From: a virus
Virus record (IMG/VR): IMGVR_UViG_3300035670_000048
Span: 64,001 to 122,612 of that record
DNA length: 58,612 bases
Strand: one strand, 5' to 3'
Below the pieces are notes generated by a model. That model was not told where the DNA came from. It saw nothing but the letters and a program-made list of their open reading frames with translations, and ran no database searches. The first letter of the stretch is position 1. Each line of letters opens with the position of its first letter. Below, piece after piece: positions 29,594 through 37,150 of the stretch. The position numbers were made by a program, and so were the translations under genes.

Positions 29594-29845
29594 TTATTTT
29601 ATTCTATATTGTAATGATGACATTCCACCGTTTACTCTTCTTGTTACTTTTAAAATTTGTTTCGGATTTAATACACCCATTCCAACATTACCACTAGATG
29701 TTATTCGCATACGTTCATATGGATGTGGATATCCTATACCTTCAAATCCAGTAGAAGTAATTCTAAGTGGTGATGATTTTGATTCGGGTATAAATGCAGC
29801 ACCTACTAATACACCTAATGATTTGATAAAGCTACTACGTTTCAT
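29594..29845 (-). CDS. Small protein with Tat-like N-terminus and a tail-fibre-like repeat
   Basis: 83 aa. The N-terminus (MKRSSFIKSLGVLVGAAF) looks like a twin-arginine-type export signal, though only one Arg is present. It then contains two near-copies of ITSTG/ITSSGNVGMG, a phrase common in phage tail-fibre and peptidase S74-linked proteins (RITSSGNVGIG). It is not itself long enough for a fibre. Start overlaps the stop of the upstream 45-aa gene (ATGA). Confidence 0.6.
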   Translation of the reverse strand: MKRSSFIKSLGVLVGAAFIPESKSSPLRITSTGFEGIGYPHPYERMRITSSGNVGMGVLNPKQILKVTRRVNGGMSSLQYRIK

Positions 29846-29979
29846 TTGAATTTTAATTTAATTACTTGTTGAATGTAAGTAAGAAAGTGCAAATCACCAG
29901 CAAGTAATGTTAAAATGTTAGGGTGGGCGTCTCCACACCCACCTAACAAATGACTAATAATGTGTCTAATTTCCTCCAT
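29842..29979 (-). CDS. Small hypothetical protein
   Basis: 45 aa, MEEIRHIISHLLGGCGDAHP then a hydrophobic half (ILTLLAGDLHFLTYIQQVI). Supported by the leader AAAATAAGTT in front, an ATGA overlap with the following gene, and lack of any other gene in this 137-base gap. A stem GTTAGG.TGGG/CCCACCTAAC within the coding sequence could be a structured RNA or a coincidence. Confidence 0.55.
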   Translation of the reverse strand: MEEIRHIISHLLGGCGDAHPNILTLLAGDLHFLTYIQQVIKLKFK

Positions 29980-29982
29980 AAC

Positions 29983-30438
29983 TTATTTTAAGTATTCTTC
30001 TAATGTAATGTTATTTTGTTTTTCTAAATGGTGGAATTCTCTATGACAATTTGAACATAAAGGAATGCATTTTTTAATTTCTTTAAAAGTATCTTCTATA
30101 GATTTGTACTGCCATGCATTACCTATTGCTATAGATTTAGTGGTTGGATCAATGTGATGAAAATCTAAAAGATAATATCTAGTTTCTTTACATTTAGAAC
30201 AGCATAATGTTTGTTTATATTCATTTACTGTTTCTTTGTATTTTCGTTTGAATTCTTTTTGATATTCTCTCCATTGATCCTTATTCTTATTATAATTAGC
30301 TTTAGTAGTTTCTCTTACACATGCTTTACAATAATATTCCCACCCATCTTTTTTACTTTTTCTGTGATGCCAAAATTCTTTAGTTAATGGTTTATCACTA
30401 TTACACTTAGTACAATGTTTTGTTTCCATGATTATCAT
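29983..30438 (-). CDS. HNH homing endonuclease-like protein
   Basis: 151 aa (ATG at 30429 is an equally possible start). First a zinc-finger-like CTKC...CKAC region, then a lysine-rich linker, then a second C-x2-C (CCSKC) and the HNH core LLDFHHIDP ... CIPLCSNCHREFHH. The His-Asn-His layout is intact. Free-standing endonucleases of this type spread into phage genomes. It is inserted in the queuosine cluster between queE's small neighbours and queC, and a motif B copy is directly upstream. Confidence 0.88.
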   Translation of the reverse strand: MIIMETKHCTKCNSDKPLTKEFWHHRKSKKDGWEYYCKACVRETTKANYNKNKDQWREYQKEFKRKYKETVNEYKQTLCCSKCKETRYYLLDFHHIDPTTKSIAIGNAWQYKSIEDTFKEIKKCIPLCSNCHREFHHLEKQNNITLEEYLK

Positions 30439-30439
30439 T

Positions 30440-30454
30440 TATAATAAATATGTG
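30440..30454 (-). promoter_or_regulatory. Promoter-like motif B before the HNH gene
   Basis: ACATATTTATTATAA on the minus strand, immediately upstream of the HNH start. Confidence 0.35.
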
Positions 30455-30481
30455 ACAATCTTAGAAGAATAATGGTCGCTA

Positions 30482-31288
30482 TTATTTATTTTTCCATTCC
30501 TCCAAAACACTTTCAGCATGTGCTTTAGCAACATCCCAACTAACAGGACCCGTCTCATCTTCGTACTGAACAGGATCAGGGCGTCCTAATCGAATAAAAG
30601 CTTCAATTCGTTCTACTGATGCTGCTGATTTGTAATCACTGTTTCCTGAAGGATAGGGTTTGTAAGAAGTATTTGTACGTTTATATACTTTATCAAAATC
30701 TAATCCTAATGCTTCACATGATACTAAACCATCTTCTAGAATATCATACTTCATAACTTCTAAATATGGAGTATAATATGTTACTAATTCAGAATCCCAA
30801 TTCCCAACTTTAAAAGCATGTAAATCAGCATCGCGAAATTCAGCTCTGCAGTCGGGGTAAACACTCTCATCTCCTTTATGAATACCCATCGCGATTGCTA
30901 CTTCTTGCTTATCGCCTTTGGTTGCAACTGACAATGCTGCTGCTTGAATCAATGAAGCAAAAATTTTATTACGATTAGGTACAACAGTTTCTTTCATGTT
31001 GTCTTGTTCGTAATGTCCTTCTGGTACATCGTTTCCACCTGTAACTAATGCTGAATGGAGTAAGTTCTGCAATCCATCTAATTTAATAATTTGATGTGTT
31101 ACTGGTTGTCCTTTACTTTGTAGATAATCAACTAATGAAGCGGCACGTTCTAATTCAACACGGTGTTTTTGGCCGTAATCGAATCCTAATGCTGTAACTT
31201 CATAGCCATTAGCTAATAAGTGAAGTAATAATGTTGAGGAATCCATTCCTCCGGATAGTGATAAAACTGCTTTTTTTGTACTAGACAT
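30482..31288 (-). CDS. queC: QueC-like: 7-cyano-7-deazaguanine synthase without zinc cysteines
   Basis: 268 aa. N-terminal PP-loop LSLSGGMDSSTLL (about residues 11-22) and FDYGQKH are intact, as are VPNRN and the adenylation-domain end. In bacterial QueC the C-terminal end has C..C..C..C (typically WSCY ... CGKCDSC) binding zinc; here the equivalent stretch reads RTNTSYKPYPSGNSDYKSAASVERIEAF, with no cysteine. QueC turns 7-carboxy-7-deazaguanine into preQ0 with ATP and ammonia. The change suggests a diverged, possibly structurally rewired phage form, or altered substrate. Confidence 0.88.
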   Translation of the reverse strand: MSSTKKAVLSLSGGMDSSTLLLHLLANGYEVTALGFDYGQKHRVELERAASLVDYLQSKGQPVTHQIIKLDGLQNLLHSALVTGGNDVPEGHYEQDNMKETVVPNRNKIFASLIQAAALSVATKGDKQEVAIAMGIHKGDESVYPDCRAEFRDADLHAFKVGNWDSELVTYYTPYLEVMKYDILEDGLVSCEALGLDFDKVYKRTNTSYKPYPSGNSDYKSAASVERIEAFIRLGRPDPVQYEDETGPVSWDVAKAHAESVLEEWKNK

Positions 31289-31326
31289 AATATTATAAAA
31301 TATAAGATTGGAACGTATTAGTTTAT

Positions 31327-31530
31327 TTATCGATTAGTTCCGATAACCGATTTTATTTTAAAGAACTCGTCTAAAAATGTTTTTTCGTATAACATAACTT
31401 TTCCAGTATATCGTGGATTAGATACATCACGAGTTTCAATTTTAGTTTTTTTAAATGCAGCATAATCAGCTACTTGTTTACCTAATTCAGCACCAGCTGC
31501 GCGACCTAAATAATCATATAATGATAACAT
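31327..31530 (-). CDS. Small hypothetical protein between queC and queD
   Basis: 67 aa. LYDYLGRAAGAELGKQVADYA is a short pattern I recall from small proteins of T4-like phages. It has the AAAATAAAAGTT leader in front and a motif A copy 21-40 bases upstream. Its function is unknown; location suggests, but does not show, a link to deazaguanine synthesis. Confidence 0.65.
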   Translation of the reverse strand: MLSLYDYLGRAAGAELGKQVADYAAFKKTKIETRDVSNPRYTGKVMLYEKTFLDEFFKIKSVIGTNR

Positions 31531-31550
31531 AACTTTTATTTTGTTTATAC

Positions 31551-31570
31551 TATAAATGTAACTAAGAAAT
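31551..31570 (-). promoter_or_regulatory. Promoter-like motif A
   Basis: ATTTCTTAGTTACATTTATA on the minus strand, right after the queD stop and before the 67-aa gene and queC. Confidence 0.5.
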
Positions 31571-32049
31571 TATAGTGCTGTATATTCTTCTTCGTATGAA
31601 GCTGAATTACGTCCGTTTTCAAATACTTCTACTTTAGCTACTCTAACTCGATAATGTGTTTCGTCTTGAACGAATTCATTGATCTTTTTAAATAGGTACT
31701 CAGCAAAACGTTCAGCACCAACACTAGGTAAAATACGTAACTGGATAATTCCGTCTTCTGCCATTTGTTTGAATTGCTCTAAATATGGATCATCTTCAGA
31801 AATGATTGTTGTGTGGTCTAATAAATAATCGAACCACTGTTTTGGATTCATTCCATCGATATTGCCGTTAGCACGTTTCATACCGCCGAAATCCCATACC
31901 CAATTGCGTTCGTCTAAATCCCCTTCGAAATCAACTTTAAAGGATACTGCATATCCATGTAAGAATCTACAGTGAGTACCTTCTGCTCTCCATTGTCTAA
32001 ATACTGTAGAAAATCCATCATATAGTTTTGATGATTTAAATGTAATCAT
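31570..32049 (-). CDS. queD: QueD: 6-carboxy-5,6,7,8-tetrahydropterin synthase
   Basis: 159 aa. Catalytic Cys and zinc His in HCRFLHGYAV (usual CxxxHGH has become CxxxHGY), a WDFGGMK motif, LLDHTTII with the catalytic Asp-His, and VEVFENGRNSASY with the substrate Glu. The HGY variant is found in other alpha-proteobacterial and phage QueDs. It converts 7,8-dihydroneopterin triphosphate, made by FolE, into the QueE substrate. Overlaps the DpdA-like gene by 4 bases (ATGA). Confidence 0.92.
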   Translation of the reverse strand: MITFKSSKLYDGFSTVFRQWRAEGTHCRFLHGYAVSFKVDFEGDLDERNWVWDFGGMKRANGNIDGMNPKQWFDYLLDHTTIISEDDPYLEQFKQMAEDGIIQLRILPSVGAERFAEYLFKKINEFVQDETHYRVRVAKVEVFENGRNSASYEEEYTAL

Positions 32050-32840
32050 GATAGTAATGATTTAAAATGTTTAACGTTATATAATACGTCAGAAACTTGT
32101 TGAGGAGTTAATCGCTGATCAAAGAATGTTTCTAACTTTTCTTTCGGTTTGTCTAATAATACTTCAGATGGATATCTACCATGTTTTAAACCATAGATAA
32201 CTGGATTTGATGTATCGATTGTTTTAATAAATTCGTATTGTTTTCCTTTGTAATTGGAAAATTCATTAGGTAATGTAGCACCTAATAAGTGGTGATGGAT
32301 ATTGCTACTAAATCCTTTTAATGACGGAAGCATATTAACGAATCTAATACGTCCATTCATTAAGCTAAGTAACTCGTTTTGATGCTGATATAATTCCTTG
32401 TAAAATACACCAGCGTGATTTAATGCAATATGTGTGTAGCCTAACTCAATAAATTTACTATATGTTAGCATAGCATCAGATACTGTTTTAGCTTGCACTA
32501 CTGCCATTAATTTCGTTGTTGAGGGAATTTTATCTGCATAGTAGTCGATCCACTTCTTAGCATTTTTAACTGTTGTTTCAGGATCATTCCAAGCATCAGG
32601 AGTAATGAATATACTTGGTTTAATATCGTTGATTTTCTCGAGTAAATCCTCGATCGTATGCGATACTCCTTCAAATAAACCATTGTCCATGATGATTAAA
32701 TCACCACGTTCTGATGCGCTTTTAAAGAATTGATGGTACTGTTCGTTTTCTAATAAATGAGGTAAGCAATAATGATAATCATTAAATTTTAACGATGCAT
32801 CTAATAGATCTAATGGTACTTCATGTGAAATAAGGGCCAT
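32046..32840 (-). CDS. DpdA-like DNA 7-deazaguanine transglycosylase (TGT superfamily)
   Basis: 264 aa. TIM-barrel of the tRNA-guanine transglycosylase type: IIMDNGLFEGV with Asp52, ITPDAWNDPETT with Asp82, ALNHAG, and SSNIHHHLLGAT, which corresponds to the HLLG turn. Phage DpdA proteins replace guanine in DNA with preQ0 or a derivative; this protein is in the size range of phage forms and stands in the same operon as queD. It is the only transglycosylase seen. Alternative: a true tRNA transglycosylase, less likely because it lacks the zinc-binding C-terminal end. Confidence 0.83.
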   Translation of the reverse strand: MALISHEVPLDLLDASLKFNDYHYCLPHLLENEQYHQFFKSASERGDLIIMDNGLFEGVSHTIEDLLEKINDIKPSIFITPDAWNDPETTVKNAKKWIDYYADKIPSTTKLMAVVQAKTVSDAMLTYSKFIELGYTHIALNHAGVFYKELYQHQNELLSLMNGRIRFVNMLPSLKGFSSNIHHHLLGATLPNEFSNYKGKQYEFIKTIDTSNPVIYGLKHGRYPSEVLLDKPKEKLETFFDQRLTPQQVSDVLYNVKHFKSLLS

Positions 32841-32842
32841 AA

Positions 32843-33337
32843 CTATTTATTATAATTTTTTAAGTATTCGTAGAATTCAATAGTAGTACCATCGAATTCA
32901 GCTGCTAATTCATGTATTAAATCTATACGAGACAATCTATCTGGGCCCAAATGTCTGAATTCATTGGCTAGTTCTCTAACTAAGTCATCCCATAATTTGG
33001 GTTCTTCCTTATCGAATGCATTCATTAATTTGTGATAGCGGTCGTATTGTTGTTTTTCAATTACTTCACGGCGATTTAGCCATGCTTCATGAGATGGATA
33101 TTTAGAGCGTTCAGTTTTTAAACGCTCATCTAATAGCCATAATTCATAGAATGCCTGCAATCGATAATCCGATACTTCAAAATCCCCGTTTTTAATACGT
33201 GTTTCTAATAAGTTATACTTATGCATTGGTTGACGCATTTGGAATCGTCTCCAATAATAGAATACGTTAAATTTCGCTGGTTGGAATTTGTTCTCCACTA
33301 AGCTCTGAATATTGCTCGGATAACGGGACTGTTGCAT
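32843..33337 (-). CDS. Hypothetical helical protein before the DpdA-like gene
   Basis: 164 aa, rich in Arg/Tyr/Glu and almost entirely helical (YKYHKLMNAFD-type segments, ELANEFRHLG). The start at 33337 overlaps the previous gene by 71 bases; ATG at 33238 (MRQPMHKYNLLE), which follows a GGAG, is an alternative. It is 2 bases from the DpdA-like gene and may be its partner in DNA modification. Not recognised. Confidence 0.6.
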   Translation of the reverse strand: MQQSRYPSNIQSLVENKFQPAKFNVFYYWRRFQMRQPMHKYNLLETRIKNGDFEVSDYRLQAFYELWLLDERLKTERSKYPSHEAWLNRREVIEKQQYDRYHKLMNAFDKEEPKLWDDLVRELANEFRHLGPDRLSRIDLIHELAAEFDGTTIEFYEYLKNYNK

Positions 33338-33467
33338 TGTCTAATGTTGTTAAAACCTTTTCAGCGAGGGCAGTAACTGCTGCCTCTCGCTGGTCTTCCG
33401 GTAATTGATTTAGTGCCTCTACTTCACTTTTTAGAGTATATAGATCATTAAGTAATTCCTTTAACAT
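33267..33467 (-). CDS. Small coiled-coil protein
   Basis: 66 aa. Acidic, leucine-heptad helix (LLNDLYTLKSEVEALNQL) and a polar tail. First gene of the deazaguanine cluster after the GIY-YIG endonuclease, with motif A at its upstream edge. Not recognised. Confidence 0.55.
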   Translation of the reverse strand: MLKELLNDLYTLKSEVEALNQLPEDQREAAVTALAEKVLTTLDNATVPLSEQYSELSGEQIPTSEI

Positions 33468-33468
33468 A

Positions 33469-33487
33469 GTAAATTTAATTAAGACAT
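33469..33487 (-). promoter_or_regulatory. Promoter-like motif A before the deazaguanine cluster
   Basis: ATGTCTTAATTAAATTTAC on the minus strand; overlaps the end of the GIY-YIG gene and touches the start of the 66-aa gene. Confidence 0.45.
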
Positions 33488-34093
33488 TTTATTTTTGTAT
33501 TTAAATTTATATCCTCTAACTTGAGTGATAGGAGTACCACTTCTATTTATGAAGTTATTCAATACATTCCATATCATTTCTTTTCTTACTCCTACAAATT
33601 CAGCTGCTTGTTGTTGATTGGGAAACTCTGTAATGTATTTTCCATCTAAATCATACATTAAAATAGGACAACGAGGAGCGTTTTTTATTTTTTCTTTAAA
33701 TTCATCTGTTGATTGCCATTTTACTCGTTTTTTCCCGAAATCAGCTGGTTTTGGTTTATTTTTTAAAGCAGATGATATTTTTTGTTTGGATTGGGAAGTG
33801 TGGGAACCAGGCCCACACCCTCCTCTATTATCATTAAGACCATTTATATTACTTTGGTAATAATTAATCCAGTATCTCTCTCGTTCTCGTAATAATTTAT
33901 TATCATTTATAACTTCTTCTATGACTTCAAATATATGATCTTCATGTTTATATTTATCTAATGATAATTTAAATGTAGAAGTTTTATTCATTCCCGATTT
34001 ACTTCTATAAGATTTCCATCTTAATTCTATATTCTTAGATAAACCGATATATATTTTACCTTCGGGATTTGTTATTTTATATATTCCAACCAT
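33479..34093 (-). CDS. GIY-YIG homing endonuclease
   Basis: 204 aa. GIY-YIG domain at the N-terminus (VGIYKITNPEGKIYIGLSKNIELRW; later ERYWINYYQS with the catalytic Glu) followed by NUMOD-type DNA-binding modules (SQSKQKISSALK; PILMYDLDGKYITEFPNQQQAAEFVGV). A free-standing mobile gene lying between nrdA and the deazaguanine cluster. Motif B (34111-34124) precedes it. Confidence 0.92.
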   Translation of the reverse strand: MVGIYKITNPEGKIYIGLSKNIELRWKSYRSKSGMNKTSTFKLSLDKYKHEDHIFEVIEEVINDNKLLRERERYWINYYQSNINGLNDNRGGCGPGSHTSQSKQKISSALKNKPKPADFGKKRVKWQSTDEFKEKIKNAPRCPILMYDLDGKYITEFPNQQQAAEFVGVRKEMIWNVLNNFINRSGTPITQVRGYKFKYKNKMS

Positions 34094-34110
34094 AATTTAT
34101 TATTTTATTC

Positions 34111-34124
34111 GATAATAAATATAC
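34111..34124 (-). promoter_or_regulatory. Promoter-like motif B before the GIY-YIG gene
   Basis: GCGTATATTTATTA on the minus strand, about 20 bases upstream of the start; also follows the nrdA stop by 7 bases. Confidence 0.35.
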
Positions 34125-34130
34125 GCTCGT

Positions 34131-35855
34131 TTAACTTTCGCAACTAACACAATCTGATAGACGATCTAAATTATCACCTCTTAATACTGATTCTGTACGT
34201 AAGTAATACAATGTTTTAACTCCGGATTTATGTGCTTCTTTATGTACTTCAGACATCCAACGTGGAGAATCATCTGGATCAAAACATAAATTCAATGATA
34301 CAGTTTGATCAACGTATTGCTGGCGAATACCAGCTTGGCGTACGATTTCTAACTGATTGATTTCTTTGAATGTTTTGAATATTTCTTTTTCTTCATCTGT
34401 TAGGATATGTTCTGCTAATCCATAAACCGATCCTTTATCTCTAGCGATTTGTTCCCATACTGATGGAATATTAAATCCTTTAGATTCAAGTAATGCTTCT
34501 AGTATTGCATTCTTTTTAATGAATACGCCTTTAGCGGTTTTTAGATTATAGATATTAGCTGGTAATGGCTCAATTGATGGAGAAACACCACCTGAAATGT
34601 GTGCGTTCGATACTGTAGGAGCAATTGCCATTCTGTGTGAATGTCTTACACCTGTACCTTTACACCATTCTGGCTCGCCATATTCCTTAGCCATATCTTG
34701 AGATGCTTTCAATGACTCAGAATTAATGAATGAGAATATTTCACGTGTATAAGCATTTGCTTGAATACCAACAAATGGAACACCTTTTGATTGCAGGAAT
34801 GTATGCCATCCTAAAGCACCAATACCAACTGCTCTACCTTTCATTGCTGAACGTACTGTGTTTTCCATTGATTTGATGTGTTTTGCTCTATCAATGAATT
34901 CTTGCAGCACACCTTCTAAGAACCACATTGTTAATTCTGGAACTGACATACCATTATCGAAACGATATTCTTTCCATTCATCATAACGAGCAAAATTTAA
35001 TGATGATAAGCAACAGATAAACGAGTGTAATGGATCTGTATATAATACAATTTCAGAACAAATATTTGTCATTGTAACTTCTAAGTTCAATTTCTTATAT
35101 CCTTCAGGATTTGCTTTATTTACATTATCTTTAAACATAATGTATGGCTCGCCTGTTTCTAAACGTGTACGTAAAATTTCACCCCATAATTTTAATGAAT
35201 GTGGATCGCGATCTTCTACTTTTTGCATAAATACATCATCAATAACAACGCAGTGGTGTGTATTTAAACATTGGCGATTAACGTCACCTTTTGGACGGCG
35301 CATCATTAAAAATTCTTCAATGTCTGGGTGATTAATATCTAAATTGAATGATGCAGCTCCACGACGTACTGATCCTTGATTTGTAGCTAGAATTGTTGAA
35401 TCATAAATCTTAGCCCAAGGAATAACACCTTCAGATACACCATTATCTTTAATAGCTTTACCTCTACCTCTAATACGAGATAGCGACATACCAACACCAC
35501 CACCTTGTGATGATAATTTCATCAATTCTGATTGTGATTCTGAGATACCATCTACTGAATCATCAACATCAATTCCGTAACATGAAATTGGCAATCCTCG
35601 CTCAGTGCCCATATTTGAGAGTACTGGCGATGCCAAACATAACCAGTTTTTCACCATTGCTTCCATGAAGAATGGTTGTAAATCTTTACGACGTAACCTA
35701 CGAGCTGATGCTTTAGATACGCGTTTAAACGCATCAAATACGTTTTCATCAGGTAGTAGATATCCTTTGGATATCATACTAATTCCAATATCATCTAACC
35801 ATTCGGGGTAATCTTTTCCTACCACCCATTTACGGGTATCCACTGTAATGCTCAT
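34131..35855 (-). CDS. nrdA: Ribonucleotide reductase large subunit, class I (NrdA)
   Basis: 574 aa, shorter than bacterial NrdA (~750): the N-terminal ATP-cone is missing, so the usual dATP activity control should be absent. Seen are LASPVLSNMG and SCYG with the first active-site Cys, SSQGGGVGMSLSRIRGRG, TNICSEIVLYT with the catalytic NxCxE, and a C-terminal redox pair CVSCES. It reduces NDPs to dNDPs with NrdB next to it. The gap to nrdB is 19 bases. Confidence 0.96.
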   Translation of the reverse strand: MSITVDTRKWVVGKDYPEWLDDIGISMISKGYLLPDENVFDAFKRVSKASARRLRRKDLQPFFMEAMVKNWLCLASPVLSNMGTERGLPISCYGIDVDDSVDGISESQSELMKLSSQGGGVGMSLSRIRGRGKAIKDNGVSEGVIPWAKIYDSTILATNQGSVRRGAASFNLDINHPDIEEFLMMRRPKGDVNRQCLNTHHCVVIDDVFMQKVEDRDPHSLKLWGEILRTRLETGEPYIMFKDNVNKANPEGYKKLNLEVTMTNICSEIVLYTDPLHSFICCLSSLNFARYDEWKEYRFDNGMSVPELTMWFLEGVLQEFIDRAKHIKSMENTVRSAMKGRAVGIGALGWHTFLQSKGVPFVGIQANAYTREIFSFINSESLKASQDMAKEYGEPEWCKGTGVRHSHRMAIAPTVSNAHISGGVSPSIEPLPANIYNLKTAKGVFIKKNAILEALLESKGFNIPSVWEQIARDKGSVYGLAEHILTDEEKEIFKTFKEINQLEIVRQAGIRQQYVDQTVSLNLCFDPDDSPRWMSEVHKEAHKSGVKTLYYLRTESVLRGDNLDRLSDCVSCES

Positions 35856-35874
35856 ATTTTATTATTTTTAAATT

Positions 35875-36822
35875 TTATAAATCAGACCAATCTGCTGTTG
35901 ACTTCGAATATGATGAAGGTCGTTGTGCAAAGAAATCTTGTTGTTCTACTCCTGATGTAATTTGACCAAACCAAGCAATTTCGTCTAATAAATTTTCATC
36001 AATTACATACACTGGCTTATAACCCAATTCTACCATTTTTTCATTTGCTCTAGCCCAAATGAAGTTCTTTAGTTGTTCCTTAGTTAAATTATCTAAGTTC
36101 CCCATCTCGAATACTTTGTCGATAAATGCAAATTCTAAATCAACAGATATTTGACAAGCTTCTGTAACCTTTAAACGTAAATCAATTGTATCTAGTTCAG
36201 GACGTTCCTTTAACAATTGAGTAAATAACCAACATCCTGCTTTCGAATGCAGTGATTCATCTCTAACACTCCACGCAACAATTTGTCCCATGCCTTTCAT
36301 CAAATTTCTCATTTGGAAAGACATCAAAATAGCAAATGATGAAAATAAATTAACACCTTCTGTAAATGCTGAAAATATAGCAAGTGATTGTGCAATTTCT
36401 TCCATTGTACCTGCGTTTACTTGTTGTAGACGCTCAATTTTATTTCTAGCTTCTTCATCATCCATAAATGCTTCAAAATCATCTAATCCTAATGATTCGT
36501 TTAGCAATGAATATGCTTCAGCATGAATTGATTCAAATGAACCAAATGTAACGGCCATTGATTGAATCTCTGGCTTTGGAAACCATTTAGATACATACGA
36601 TGACCAATAATCTTCAACGTGTGTTTCAGTCTGAGCAAATGATTTTAGGATTTGGCCGATCAAATTCTTTTCTGATTCGGTTAATTTCAATTTAAAATCA
36701 TTAACGTCAGCAGCTAATGTAACTTCTTCAGGTAGCCAATGCACGCGTTGTTGTGCTTTTAAGAATTCGTGTGCTTGAGTGTACTCGAATGGTTTGTAAT
36801 ATAAACGCTTATCAGTAATCAT
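35875..36822 (-). CDS. nrdB: Ribonucleotide reductase small subunit (NrdB)
   Basis: 315 aa. Di-iron ligands visible: ETHVEDYW, ESIHAEAY and DESLHSKAGCW; the C-terminus ends FFAQRPSSYSKSTADWSDL, like the peptide that docks on NrdA. It generates the tyrosyl radical or metal cofactor. One base separates it from the thioredoxin gene. Confidence 0.95.
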   Translation of the reverse strand: MITDKRLYYKPFEYTQAHEFLKAQQRVHWLPEEVTLAADVNDFKLKLTESEKNLIGQILKSFAQTETHVEDYWSSYVSKWFPKPEIQSMAVTFGSFESIHAEAYSLLNESLGLDDFEAFMDDEEARNKIERLQQVNAGTMEEIAQSLAIFSAFTEGVNLFSSFAILMSFQMRNLMKGMGQIVAWSVRDESLHSKAGCWLFTQLLKERPELDTIDLRLKVTEACQISVDLEFAFIDKVFEMGNLDNLTKEQLKNFIWARANEKMVELGYKPVYVIDENLLDEIAWFGQITSGVEQQDFFAQRPSSYSKSTADWSDL

Positions 36823-36823
36823 A

Positions 36824-37084
36824 TTATTTAAACGAGTTAATAGTTGAAGTTAATAATGCTTGTGTAGTTCCGCCTACAATACGTTTTACCTCTTGGCCGT
36901 CTTTTTCAATAACGATTGTAGGTACGCCACGTACTTTGTATTGAATAGCTAATGATGATTCTGCGTCAACATCAACTTCTTGGAATGCTACATCAGATAC
37001 TTCTGACTTAACTTGTTCAAATATTGGTGCCAGCTGCTTGCAGGGCTGACACCAGCTTGCAGAGAATTTTGTTACTTTTATCAT
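36824..37084 (-). CDS. trx: Thioredoxin
   Basis: 86 aa, slightly shorter than bacterial thioredoxin (~105). Active site WCQPC at 11-15 (usual WCGPC; glycine replaced by glutamine), cis-Pro in VPTIVIEKDG. It can regenerate NrdA's C-terminal cysteines. It precedes nrdB and nrdA on the message, giving a trx-nrdB-nrdA set. Confidence 0.94.
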   Translation of the reverse strand: MIKVTKFSASWCQPCKQLAPIFEQVKSEVSDVAFQEVDVDAESSLAIQYKVRGVPTIVIEKDGQEVKRIVGGTTQALLTSTINSFK

Positions 37085-37132
37085 AAATTTTATTTTAATT
37101 TTTTAAGGTGCAGATATAAATACAGTATATAC

Positions 37133-37150
37133 TAACGATAATTAAGAAGA
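37133..37150 (-). promoter_or_regulatory. Promoter-like motif A before thioredoxin
   Basis: CTTCTTAATTATCGTTAG on the minus strand, overlapping the helicase stop codon and about 50 bases upstream of the thioredoxin start. Confidence 0.4.

Noticed and set aside
29868-29890. A motif A-like sequence TTTCTTACTTACATTC
   Set aside because: Lies within the coding region of the 45-aa gene, so it is probably codon coincidence.
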